A stretch of 64,000 bases of DNA, from contig JACVTC010000018.1 of assembly GCA_016946835.1 (NCBI GenBank), forward strand, positions 839,501 through 903,500. The letters run 5' to 3'. Position 1 is the stretch's first letter; each line of letters begins with the position of its first letter. This document shows positions 30,404 through 41,652 of this stretch, piece after piece. The notes beneath the pieces were generated by a model. The model did no database searches. It saw only the letters and a program-made list of their open reading frames with translations, and was not told the DNA's origin. The DNA comes from Neocallimastix lanati (nom. inval.) (taxonomy: Eukaryota; Neocallimastigomycota; Neocallimastigomycetes; Neocallimastigales; Neocallimastigaceae). The position numbers and the translations under genes were made by a program.

Positions 30404-30525
30404 AGAAGCATAAGCCGCTTTGGTCCGTAAATCCGACGTTAATAAGGAAATTTGTTTATATAGGTATTATTTTCTTTTTGGAACTGAAGAGGTTATCAAT
30501 AAAAATTTTAAGAAATATGAATTAG
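30250..30525 (+). other. Open frame across a 40-base poly-A tract, doubtful gene
   Basis: 91 codons, MPKVLARKFGIKRKFDN, RVLLNKRRKTISEKN, a Lys run from about 40 A (30361-30401), then KPLWSVNPTLIRKF. The flanks of the A tract are less AT-rich than the surroundings, hinting at a former coding or retroposed sequence. I recognise no family. It could be a decayed gene or a chance frame. Confidence 0.25.
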
Positions 30526-30539
30526 AAAGTAGAAAAATA

Positions 30540-30905
30540 AAGAAGTTCTTATTCTGAATGTCAATTTAAAAATAATTATATTTCTGATATAAAATTTGAA
30601 AAAGAGTTCAATGTTATATATTGTAGGATTATAAATTATAAAATTAAGAACCGATATTTTGTTTTATTTGGGAAAGCCGTAGATTGTGAAGATAGTTGAA
30701 GTTTACTAAATTATTATTAGAACTGATGAAGATATTTATAAAATGAAGAAAAGCAGAAAAAAGTTCTTAACCTAAATGCTATTTTTGAAATAGATTTAAG
30801 TATATTACAGTTACAAATTTTGAAAAAATGTGATAAACATTATATTGTAGAATTATAAATCATAAAGTAGAGAGCCAATATTATGTTTTGTTTGGTTACG
30901 GTCAT
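30540..30905. repeat. Degenerate tandem duplication, unit about 200 bp
   Basis: Two copies share AAAGAAGTTCTTA or AAAAAGTTCTTA starts, TATATTGTAGGATTATAAAT against TATATTGTAGAATTATAAAT, and ATATTTTGTTTTATTTGG against ATATTATGTTTTGTTTGG. No protein family is recognisable in either strand. Confidence 0.4.
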
Positions 30906-31453
30906 ACACACTAGAAATAAATCAATAGTCATATTTAATCATCATAGTCTTATCAATATTAGAAAATTTCTTTACTTAGCTTTTGTTGCATTGGTCCCCT
31001 ATCATCACTTCGTATACTAATTTAATATTAATTATTTAATTTAGATTTGTAAAAAAGTACTGAAACTTTTACAATAATTGAGAAGTTGGTTTCAAACGAT
31101 TATTAACCTCTTCATTTTTTTTTTAGATTTAAAAGATATTATCATAAATAAAACTTTATGAATACATCTAAAATATAATAAAAAATGTAGAACATGAAAT
31201 ATATTCACTCAATAACAAACACCCAAAGAAGGAATCTTCACAACTTAAAACTAACAAAGAATATAAATATAAGCAAATTACAATTATATTTACATAATTG
31301 AGATAATTAAGATACTTATATGATTAAAGAAATAATACAATCTTTATATAGAACTAAATTAAAACTACATAATCTATAATATCTATTAAAATTATATGAA
31401 ATATTATATAAACTAGTAATGTTGCAAATCTAATTTATAATATAAAGAAAATT
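30906..31453. other. AT-rich stretch upstream of the element F polypurine tract
   Basis: No coding frame. It is probably the 3' internal part of LTR element F. Confidence 0.4.
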
Positions 31454-31690
31454 AGATTTGAGGGGGAATGTTAAAAATATAAAAAGAACCAATAATTTAT
31501 GTTATTAAATTATCATATCTATATTATTATATCATAAGATAAGTATCAAGCCACATATTACTTCATGTATATAAATCCTTTTTTACCCCTTTCTACATTT
31601 GATAACCCTTAACTTTATTCTAATAAACTATCTTAATTATATATTCTGAGTAACTCTTAATTGTTATTTTTGACAAAATTTAAACTATAA
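31454..31690 (+). repeat. 3' end of LTR element F: polypurine tract and LTR (end approximate)
   Basis: TTAGATTTGAGGGGGAA (31452-31468) is followed by TGTTAAAAATATAAAAAG. The polypurine tract is the same as in elements C and D (GATTTGAGGGGGAATGTTA). The LTR shares with theirs AAGCCACATATTA, a TATAAAT box and TTTATTCTAATAAA. So F is a distant + strand member of the C/D family. No matching 5' LTR was found, and the LTR end near 31690 is a guess. Confidence 0.55.
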
Positions 31691-31984
31691 ATTATATCAA
31701 AATCTTAACATAAAAAAACTTAACCCCTCAAATAAATTATTAATTAAATTATGATATAAAATTGTTTTTCTATATACTAATTGAACTTTCTTATATTTTA
31801 AAAAAATTATTATTTTCACAAAATTATTAATAATTATTAGTGTCTTTTAAAATAATTTTATACATTATGATTCAATAATAATTTAACTATTTAATTATTA
31901 ATTATATTAATAATATTAATTTATATTTATTATTAATAACTTAGTCTCTTTATCAATATTCAATATATTACTATTTATAATAAT

Positions 31985-32297
31985 TCCTTTATTACTATCC
32001 GTATTAAAATTTTAAATAAAGTTATTAATGGAAGAAATATTAAGGCAAATCTATTAATTGATTAGGGTTCTGCCAGAAGTTTTATTTGTAAAAACTTTGC
32101 AAATTCTAATAAATTACCTGTGTTAGGACTTAATTCTCAAATCAACATCCAACTTCCTAATGGGAAAAGTATGAATATTAGACAAACTGCTAAACCCCTT
32201 AAATTAAAATTTATGGATCATAAGGAAACTTTTGAATTCTGTATTGCTAATCTATCTCTTCAGGGCATTAATGGTATTCTTGGAAGGGATTTACACT
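31985..32297 (+). mobile_element. Gypsy protease fragment (fossil)
   Basis: The + strand encodes a retropepsin-like stretch: VINGRNIKANLLID, SFICKNFANSNKLPVLGLN, MNIRQTAKPLKLKFMDH and ETFEFCIANLSL, ending GINGILGRD. It is closely related to Gypsy-1's protease (LKLKFMDHQEVYEF, GISGILGRDW). The match stops where a type I gypsy LTR begins. It is a broken remnant. Confidence 0.75.
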
Positions 32298-33886
32298 TAA
32301 TTATAATTAATAATTTATTTAATTACATATTAAAAATTTATTTAGTTTTATATTAAAATTTTATTTAATTAAATAATTTTTATACATTTAAAATAATATT
32401 AAATTTATTTAATTATTCACTTAATTATTGATTTAGTTTTTAGTTTTCTCTTACTTATTAAATCATAAACTAAAACACTATTCTGTATTTTATCATGTAT
32501 TCTGTATTCTATCATGTATTCTGTATTTTATTAATCATGTATTTTTATTATTAATGTATTATTTTATATATTTTATGTAAAGTTCTATAAAATAGAACTA
32601 AATAGATTAAATTTTAAATTTTATGATCGAAATAATTTTCATTATTTTATTCTTTTATTTTCGATTTTTTAGATTAAGTAATCGGTTAATTAAGGTTTTT
32701 CCAATTATTTCTTAAAAGTAATCGGTTTTACTTAATTAACGCGATGATTGATATGGATAGAATATCGACCAAAAACTTATCTAGGTTTTTCTTTTAGTCT
32801 TTTCCTAGATAAGAGATTTGTTAAGATTAGAACCCCTTTTGATTTTACCCTTATTTTGACAAAAAAGTATAAATAAGGCTCTTGAGTTTTCTTTGAGAAA
32901 TCAAGAGTTATTATTATAACAATTATAATATAATAATAATAATAATAATAGTTTTAACATTTAAAGTTTCTAATAATTAATAAAACAAATTTTATAATTA
33001 AAACTTTTCTTTATCAATTTTAGTGTTTCGTCTATTATAATTCGTTATAATAAACTCGATAATTAGAAAGAGCCATATGTAAGTATGATTCTTTTCTAAA
33101 CCTTTAATATTAGCAGTTAGAGCTAATATTTGTTGAAATTATAACTGAATTGAAATCTCAATTTCAGTTATTCACATTTCAATATACATTTAATTAATAA
33201 TTAATATAAATTCTTATTTAATATTTAAAGAATTATCTTAGGCCTAATAATTCTGAGAATATTAATATATAAGATTTATATTATTAATAATTTCAATTAT
33301 TTACATATGACGTCACATGTATTTATTTATATTATGTTTATATATATGTTTATATCATATATATTAATTACTATTTTTAATTATTCAAATTAATTATTCA
33401 AAATAAATTTATTTAATTATATTAAATATTTTAAACATATCGATATTGTTATTATTTTAATATTTTATTAATATTCATTTTACTATATTATTATTATCTT
33501 ATAATTAAATACTATTATTATGTAACTTACAAAGTATAAAAGAAAGATGTAAAAATCTATCTTTTATGTTCTTTGTAAGGTTATTGTGTTACAATAATTA
33601 TATACTAATAATTCAACTTTTATTAAATAAATAAATATTTTATAAATCTTTAAATAAATTATTGTTTAAATTATTCATTAAATATTAAGTGTTTAAATAA
33701 ATTAATTATTTAACTTATTTTATTTTAATTATTATTTTATTATTAATTAATTATTGTTGGATTATTAATATATAATTCAACATATTAACCTAGTAACGTT
33801 AGTAATTATAAAGCTATTTTATATCTTAATTTTAACAATATTAATGATTAATAATTTAATTATAATTTTTTAATTAAATTATTACA
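32298..33886 (+). repeat. Gypsy type I LTR no. 1, with a nested type II solo LTR
   Basis: It matches LTR no. 3 (34918-35891) from about its 100th base. It includes TCGGTTAATTAAGG, the TATA box at 32869-32876, hairpin 32879-32907 and GCAGTTAGAGCTAATATT, then a 707-bp type II LTR, then TTAATGATTAATAATTTAAT and the end TATTACA. The start is truncated against the protease fossil. Confidence 0.7.
33131..33837 (+). repeat. Type II gypsy-like solo LTR (707 bp) nested in LTR no. 1
   Basis: It runs from TGTTGAAATTATAACTG to ATTTTAACA, with a perfect 5-bp duplication ATATT at 33126-33130 and 33838-33842. The interrupted type I sequence is continuous in LTR no. 3, which confirms the insertion. It contains a TATA-like TATAAAA with a following hairpin near 33525-33570. 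Confidence 0.8.
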
Positions 33887-33891
33887 CATTA

Positions 33892-34910
33892 TGTAAGAAA
33901 TCATAATTATTCAATAATGAATAATTAATATTTCTTATAATTAATGAAAAAATCATTAATAATTTATAATTATTTATTAAATAATAATTATTTTTAAAAT
34001 AATTATTTATTTAAATAATAATTAATATATTCATTGATTTTAACTAATAAATTTATTTAATAGTTATATTTTCATATATTGATCTAAATTTATTTATATA
34101 TTATAATTTGTACATTTATATAAATAATATAAAATTTATTTACTTATTATTATTATTATTAATTTAAATAGAATTTTTACAAAAAATTATGTAAATTTGT
34201 ATTTAATATTTTACCATAAAAATATTAGTTATTTTAATTAAAATGAATTATGTATTTTATAATGTATTATAAACTATAAATGTATCTAATCTATCATATT
34301 ATTTAATCTTTATTTTTTAAATGAAAAAAAAAAAATCCTTTTTTTTATTAATTCTTATCCTATCAATATTTAATATTTTAATAATTAATTAGAAAATCGG
34401 TAATTAATGTTTTTCCTAATAAATAGGTTTTCTTTAATTATACGATGATCAATATGATTAGAATATTGATCGAAAACTATTTAGGTTTTTCTTCTAATCT
34501 TTTCCTAAATAGATTTTTTGTTAAGATTAGAAAATAAATTTATTTAACCGATTAATTTTTTAAAAAAAATATAAATAGGACTCTTGAATTCTCTTTGAGA
34601 AATCAAGAGTTATTATTTTAAGAAAATATAATAAATAATAACAAATAAAATAAAATTTTTAATTATATATCAAAAAACTATTATTGATAATAAAAGGTTT
34701 TTTTTTTTTATTTTAAAAATATTTACAACTACTATTCTACTAGCTTGGTTATTGTTTATTATATTTACTTATAATAAACTCGGCATAATTTAAGTATAAT
34801 TTTTACTTTTTTAATTTTTATTTTCTCAATTTTAATATTATATAAAAATAATATTAAAATTGTAGATAATAGTTATATTAATTAATTTTAGTTTTAGTAT
34901 AGCTATTACA
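33892..34910 (+). repeat. Gypsy type I LTR no. 2 (1019 bp)
   Basis: It starts TGTAAGAAATCATAATTATT and ends AGCTATTACA. It contains the type I promoter block with TATA (TATAAATAGG) and hairpin 34581-34609. The sequence after its end, with LTR no. 3 removed, reads CACTAAC then TGGTACAG, which could be a primer site of TGG type; it may therefore be a 5' LTR. Confidence 0.7.
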
Positions 34911-34917
34911 CACTAAC

Positions 34918-35891
34918 TGTAAGAATCTATAATTATTTTGTTAAAAATAATTATATTTTCTTAGTTAAGTTATAATAATATAACTTTATTTAGATCATAT
35001 TACTTTCGTACACTTAGTTATAATTAATAATTTATTTAATATTATATTAAATATTTATTTTATTTAGTATTAGAAAATTATTTAGATAAATAGTTTTTAT
35101 ACATTCAAATAATAATAATAATTTATTTAATCATTCATTTAGATATTAAATTTATTAGTTTAGTAATTTAGTTAAATTAAACTATGTAACTAAAACATTA
35201 CTCTATATTGTATAATGTATTCTGTATTTTATAATGTATCTTATATTTTGTTTAATATATAATTAAATATTATTTATATATTGTTTTCCTTATATGTAAA
35301 TTCATATTTATATGATCGAAATATCTTTTATTCTTATTCTTTTATTTTCGATCATTAGATTAGATTAACCAATCGGTTAATTAAGGTTTTTCCAATTACT
35401 TCCATAAAGTAATTGGTTTTACTTAATTAATACGATGATCGATATGGATAGAATATCGATCAAAAGCTTATCTAGGTTTTTCTATCTAATCTTTTCCTAG
35501 ATAAGAGAATTGTTAAGATTAGAACCCCTTTTAATTTTAACCTTATTTTGACAAAAAAGTATAAATAAGGCTCTTGAGTTCTCTTTGAAAAATCAAGAGT
35601 TATTATTATAACAAATATAATAAATAATAATAATAACAATAATAAAATAAACATTTTTAATTACTTTTATATTAATAAAAAATAAATTGTTTAATAAAAG
35701 AATTTCACAAAATATAAACCGACTCTCTTTCTAAGTTTAGTGTTTCGTTTATTACATTTGCTATAATAAACTCCAAGTAATTAGATTTGAATCATAGGTA
35801 AGTATGATTCTTTTCTAATCCTTAATATTAGCAGTTAGAGCTAATATTAATGATTAATAATTTAATTACATTTTATAATTAAATTATTACA
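34918..35891 (+). repeat. Gypsy type I solo LTR no. 3 (974 bp)
   Basis: It runs from TGTAAGAATCTATAATTATT to AAATTATTACA and is flanked by the perfect 5-bp duplication CTAAC (34913-34917 and 35892-35896). It carries the TATA box TATAAATAAGG and hairpin 35571-35599. A solo LTR with duplication is the known product of recombination between the two LTRs of one element. It inserted two bases beyond the end of LTR no. 2. Confidence 0.82.
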
Positions 35892-35896
35892 CTAAC

Positions 35897-36697
35897 TGGT
35901 ACAGTATTGAAGATTATTAAAAAAAAATAATATATTCTAATAATTAAAAATCTAATTTTTCACTAACAAAATAAATATTATTTTAACTATTCTAATATAA
36001 ATAACTTAAATAAATATTTTAATAAAATTTATCTCTAAATTAAAACTAAATTACCAAACAAACTAAATATTTAAACTAACCAAAATTATTTTTATCCTTA
36101 ACTATAATAAAACACAAAAACAAAACTAATCAATTTAACTAGACAACAATTTAATTTTATTTAATTATTTATTTAATTATTTATTAATACTAATATTAAA
36201 TATTTACTATTTCATTCTCGAAAAATTAAAAGAAAAATATAAAAATAAAGTTGAATGAAGAGGAAGAACTAAAGTATTGTTTTACTTAGTTCTTTTTATA
36301 TCTTTAAAATATTTATTTGATTGGAGTAAAAATAAAAATATAAAATATAATAAAAATATAATAACAAAAATATAATAATTTTATAATAATAAAATATAAT
36401 AAAATATAATTTTAATATAATATTTAATATAAGATAATAATAAAAATATAATAAAGTATAATAAAAATTTTATAATAAAAATATAAAATAATAATAAATA
36501 TAATTTTAATTATTTATAATAAAATATCTAATTGTTTACTATTACAATATTAAATAAATACAATTAATACATTATTTTAAATAATTTAGTTATTTATACC
36601 TTATTTAATTTTCTTATTATATATTTTAATACTTTAGTATTTTATTCTTATTTATTTATTAATTAATCTTAATAGTTGTAAAATTTTTTATTTGAAG
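35897..36697. other. AT-rich region with a promoter-like hairpin
   Basis: No coding frame. Around 36229-36290 a TATAAAAATA box is followed by AAGAACTAAAGTA...TTACTTAGTTCTT, an inverted repeat like the hairpin behind the TATA box of the gypsy LTRs here. It may be part of another gypsy LTR. Confidence 0.4.
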
Positions 36698-37722
36698 GAG
36701 GTAAGATTCTTGCTAAATCTTTCCTAGTTTGGGTTAAATTGGTCAGGTCAAGGTGTTCTTATTAATTATAACAATTTAATTAAATTTAAATAATAAATAA
36801 CACACACAGAGTTTTATAATTAAGATTTCAATATTCAAGATTTATGTTTTATTAGAACTTTATTTAATATATATTTTAATAATAAATTTTAATTAAGATT
36901 AATATAAAGAATTATTATTGTTATAATTAATTCATTAACTTTATGTTAATACGTTAAAAGGTTAAATTAGATTAATAGGTTAATAATCTTACAAAGAATT
37001 CAAAATATGGAATTTCAAATCCTTTTTATACTAAACTAAAATAATAATTAACAATATAATTAATTAATACATTCTAATCTTAATATATTCATACATGTAT
37101 ATAAACTATATAAAATATAATAATAAAATAATATTGATAAGAATCTTTTAATACAATAACTATATAAATTATTCATAAAACAATTTAATAATAAAACTAA
37201 TTTAATAATCAAATATAAAATAAAATAAAATAAAATATTAAAACTAATTAAAAATTCTCTTTCGGAAATCTTTAGAATGATAAAGAATTCCTTAGAATCT
37301 TTTAGAAAATAATTGAATAAAATATATAATAATAAAATATATAAAACTTATAAACTTATTTAAAATATTATAAAACTATTACTAATAACTAATTCTGTAT
37401 TTTTGATTAATAATAAAAATTAATAATATAATTTCCAAGTTAAGAGATTTATCTAATATAAATTTCTTAATTAATAATTTAGGGTCTTAATTAAATAATT
37501 AAATTATATTTTTATATTTAAATATCTTTAAAGTCTAATATCTCATTATCTAGTTGTCCAATAAGGTTGATTTTGACATATGTTATAGTTCTCGACCGTA
37601 GCTTTCCAATGAATATAATTTTAGCGGGAAATCACAATATAATATTTCCATTATTTGTTGAGTTATCGTTGTTTTTCTTCATGTTATTTTTATCAAATTC
37701 TTAAGGGTTAAATTAAATTAAA
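36698..37722 (+). repeat. Dispersed 1-kb repeat R, copy 1
   Basis: It matches 49915-50934 nearly throughout, from GGTAAGATTCTTGCTAAATC to CTTAAGGGTTAAATTAAATT. No coding capacity. A shared less AT-rich block (TCGTTATCTAGTTGTCCAAT-like, GTAGCTTTCCAATG, TTTTAGCGGGAA) lies near its end. The position, upstream of gag here and downstream of the 3' LTR region in copy 2, suits a gypsy LTR or leader segment. Confidence 0.65.
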
Positions 37723-39900
37723 TTATCTTTAATAAATAAGTCTAAACCCTTTGGTTTCTAATTCTTTAATGCTTCTAATATTCATTTGTACAATTAAAAT
37801 CGAATTAAAATAATTTTTGTCAATAACTAAATTAAATTTCAATTGATCTAATAGTGAATTTTAATTCTCAAATCCACTAGTATTCGTGACAATAATTTAT
37901 TTAATTTTTTATTTATTTTTTATTTATTATTTGTATCGTAACATAACAAAAAAATTAGTAACCTTGGTTCAGTGGTTAGTTACCATGACCATCGGGCTGA
38001 ATCCTTAGGGTTCGACATCTACTTTTTTCAAATTTTAATAACTTTTTATTTATTATAACAAGAATATTAAAGAAATTACTAGTGTTTATCGATTAAACAA
38101 TTGAAACTATAAAACTAGAAAAATCTATTTTATTAATATTTTTTATCATTTTTTATCAAAGATTCATTTTCAAGAAAGAAAACCTGTTTTCTTTAATTTT
38201 CTTAAATTTTCTTTTATTTCTAATAATTACTAATAACAACTGATAACTTAAAATAATTAATTTTTCTGAAAAACTATAAATAGGTGTAAAATTTCATAAT
38301 AAAATGTTTTTAGTTGTACTTTTATTAATTAATTTTAAAATAATTTAAAATATTAGAATAATTAATTAATAAAATAATAATTTATATTTTTATTAATAAA
38401 AAAAAATTATTTCAATAAAACATATTTTGAATTACTTTAGTGTCGAGAATCTTTTGTGTATAAAACCTTAAAACAATCTTAAGTAACATTAATATATGTT
38501 ATAATAAAAGCACCCTTTTGACGAAAAACACGAAAATTTTCGAGACAAATCTACTCTTTAAGAATCTACTCTTTTGGAATCTACCTTTTCAAAACTTTAA
38601 TCAACTCTTGGGCTACCGCTTATAATTATATTATCTTCAAAACAATATTTTATCTGTGGAATACTCCCTTAGAAAACTCTATTCTTGAATCTATAATCAT
38701 TTGGATTATCTCTTTTTATAGGTTATCTACTTTTCTTTTGTATTCTTTACTCAAATTCTTGCCCAATTTCTCCTTAGATTCTTTATTATAACCATATTTT
38801 CAAATTAAATTCTATCTACCTTTGGATTCCTCTTTGAAACTCTACCTATACTTTTTGGATTTAAAAAAAAAAAAAAAAAAAAAAAAATTTTCTTTTTTAT
38901 TAAATGAATATATAACCCTAACCCTAAATTCTATTATATATTTAAGTGAATGAATATATAATATCTTATATACATTCCATAATATAATTAAATGTACAAA
39001 TATATTATTCATTAGATAAATTTTATAGTAAAATTAATTGAAAAAATATACTATTTTTTAGATAAATTCGGAAAAAAAAATTAAGTGAACATATACATAA
39101 TTTTTGATTAAATTTAACTATAATTTAAGTGAACGAATATAATATATTTTAGATAAATCAATACGGAAAATTAGATACATATACTAGTAATTAGCTAAAT
39201 AATTTTTTAAAAAAAAAAAAAAAAAAAAAGTTAATAATTAACATTTTAATAAAATTTACTAATAAGGAGAATCTATATAGACAATCCTTATTCTCTTTTA
39301 TTCTCTTTTTATTTAATTTCTTTAATTTTGTGTTGGCCCTTGCTGGTAGACTCAGACGTAAGCCCTACATATCAGCTTTTTCAGTTAAAATTTACTGAAG
39401 GAACAACAACACAAAAAAAAAAGAAAAAGATTTTTTAATTTTTAATAAGTTTTCGTGTCCATCTTTTTAAGGTAATACAATAAATATACTAAGAGCGGCT
39501 AGAGCTCAAAAACAGAGTTTCGGCAGATATTAACTAGTTTTAGTAGGTTAGAAATTATAGTCGTTAATTATTTGAATATAAATGGGCTTCAAAACCTTAG
39601 AGTGTAAAGAGAGTGTAGATTAAAAGAGAACCACATCCTACCAACCAACTTCAACAGTTCGGTGGTTGCTCTGTTCGAATAAGGAACTATAGTCACCGAA
39701 GGTTATAGATTGGTCGTGTAGGTAAAGCGACATTAAAATATATCGTTTTTAATTTTATTTTGAGGTCTAGTATATACCTCTAGTTAGTAGCTTTTGCCGG
39801 TTTTTTTAGTTGTAAGGCATTAAAAGCGAAATTTATATTGTATTTACCTTAAATAAAAGTCCTTCAATAGCTAAATTATCAAATAAGTCTATTTTGAAAA
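37723..39900 (+). other. 5' region of Gypsy-2: leader, poly-A tracts, tRNA-like stretch
   Basis: No long frame. It contains a TATA-like CTATAAATAGG near 38274, a tRNA-like stretch at 37957-38023, CT-rich sequence with repeated AATCTAC (38560-38860), poly-A at 38862-38887 and 39209-39228, a telomere-like AACCCTAACCCTAAA at 38914, and a less AT-rich leader (39340-39900) before gag. I could not set LTR limits here. Confidence 0.4.
37957..38023 (+). other. tRNA-like stretch with A-box and B-box-like motifs
   Basis: TTGGTTCAGTGGTTAG fits the A box (D arm) and GGGTTCGACATC is near the B box (T arm), 38-40 bases apart, with TTTTTT directly after. The acceptor and T stems do not pair, so it is not a working tRNA; a tRNA-derived retroposon head or a decayed tRNA gene is possible. 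Confidence 0.3.
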
Positions 39901-40315
39901 AGCAAGAAAATGGAAGAAGATACCTTTTTAAATGCCAGTGCTACCAATAAAGATGGATTCGCTGGGGATCGTCGTTACTTTAAAGGATTTTTAGCTAAAA
40001 TGAATCTAATATTCATGCTTGATCCTGAATGATTTGCCAATGATCCTGAATAGATTGCATATATCATTTCTAGACTCTACGACTCTGCAATGAACTGGGC
40101 TGCAACTCTAATTGAAAATAACAATCCATGTTTAAATAACTATCAACAATTCACCTCAAGATTTAAGGCTACTTTTGGGAGCTACGATTCAACTTTCATT
40201 GCTAACCAGAAATTGAAGACAATTAAATAAAGACGTATCGGTGCAATAACAAACTATATTCTCGAATTCAATAGATATTCTGACGAATCTTAATGGAATA
40301 AAGAAGCTAAAATGG

Positions 40316-41050
40316 ATGCTTTTCTCAATGGACTTAACGACCAAATTGCTACCAAAATATATGAAATGTTTCCAGGACCAAGATCTTTTCGCATTACAAA
40401 CTATTGCCTCTAGATTAGATAGTCGCATTGCTGCTCATAGACAATTTTCTAATTCACATAACAGATCAAATAATAATAATAATGATGATAACAGAAATAA
40501 TAACAGAAACAATAATAATAGAAGACAAAATAAAGGAAAAAGGCCTTTCAAATTCAATACCCGAGGTCCTTTATCTAATGAAGAAAAGGAAAGAAGAAGA
40601 AAAGAACATTTTTGTGCCTATTGTGGATCAGCTAACCATTCCCTTGACTATTGCCCACTAGTAAACAGAAATAAAGCCTCTTCAAGCAGTTCTCATATCA
40701 CTAATCTTGAACCCAAAACTATTCCAAGAATAAGAATTTCTGATCAACCCGACGTAAAGCTACCAATTTTTGAATTCTCTCTTATTATTTCCAATATATC
40801 TACAAAAACTAAAATTCTTCTGGACTGCGGCTCTCAACTTAATTTAATGGATGTATACTTCGCAAAAGAAAACAATATTCCTTACTCTAGTGAATGTAAT
40901 CTCCCTAACGTATCTGGAATCCGTGGTATTCAGTCAATCATAGGTAAAACTGCTCCAATATCTTTAAAATATAAAAATCACATTTGTAAAAAAGTTTCTA
41001 TGTTGTTGACCTTCCTTCGTATTGTGCTATATCATGCATTGACTGGCTAG
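40316..41050 (+). CDS. gag: Gypsy-2 Gag C-terminus with zinc knuckle and protease start
   Basis: 244 residues. It holds an Asn/Arg-rich basic region (NNRNNNNRRQNKGKRPF), zinc knuckle CAYCGSANHSLDYC, then the retropepsin-like stretch KLPIFEFSLIISN and KILLDCGSQLNLMD. Zinc knuckle followed by protease is the normal gag-pol order. A second overlapping frame in this stretch has no family signal. Confidence 0.75.
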   Translation: MLFSMDLTTKLLPKYMKCFQDQDLFALQTIASRLDSRIAAHRQFSNSHNRSNNNNNDDNRNNNRNNNNRRQNKGKRPFKFNTRGPLSNEEKERRRKEHFCAYCGSANHSLDYCPLVNRNKASSSSSHITNLEPKTIPRIRISDQPDVKLPIFEFSLIISNISTKTKILLDCGSQLNLMDVYFAKENNIPYSSECNLPNVSGIRGIQSIIGKTAPISLKYKNHICKKVSMLLTFLRIVLYHALTG

Positions 41051-41652
41051 AAACTCATAATCCCACTATAGACTTTGCCTCAAAGGAACTCACTTTCAAA
41101 TCCAACTATTGTATTTCTAATTGTCTTGTACTTCCCAGCGCCTTCACTACTTATGTTCCTTTAAATACTATTAAAAAGAATGATAAAGAAGAAGAAAATA
41201 AAGAAAGTAATAAAATAAATAAATCATTACAAAAGAAATTACTTCCATTTAAGGATATTATTAGCGAAATATAGACGAATGCACTTTCTCGAAGACCTGA
41301 TTATGCATCAAATGAAGAAGAACTGTCTTCTTATATTCTTTTCAATGTCTTAAAACCTGAAAATTTTTGCGCTACTACTTCCATTGCTTCTTTAAATGAT
41401 CAAATACTCCATGAATACAAGAAAGACAAATATTATAATGAAATCTGCAAAAAACTCAACTCTAAACAAGACTTTCCAGAATCTAATAAATTTTCTTTAA
41501 GCTACAACTTCTTACGCTTTGATAGAAAAATTTATGTTCCCTTTAACTGTCGTTCTTCCGTATTAAATATCTGTCATGACTCCCATTCTACTGGTCATTT
41601 TGGTTTTAAGAAAACTTTCTCCTTAATCAATCGTTACTTTTGGTGGTCATCT

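Noticed and set aside
37957-38023. Functional tRNA gene
   Set aside because: A and B boxes are present, but acceptor and T stems do not pair and no sound anticodon arm forms.
40428-40661. 77-codon Ile-rich frame overlapping Gypsy-2 gag
   Set aside because: It is an alternative frame of the Asn/Arg-rich and zinc-knuckle region; the other frame has the CCHC motif.
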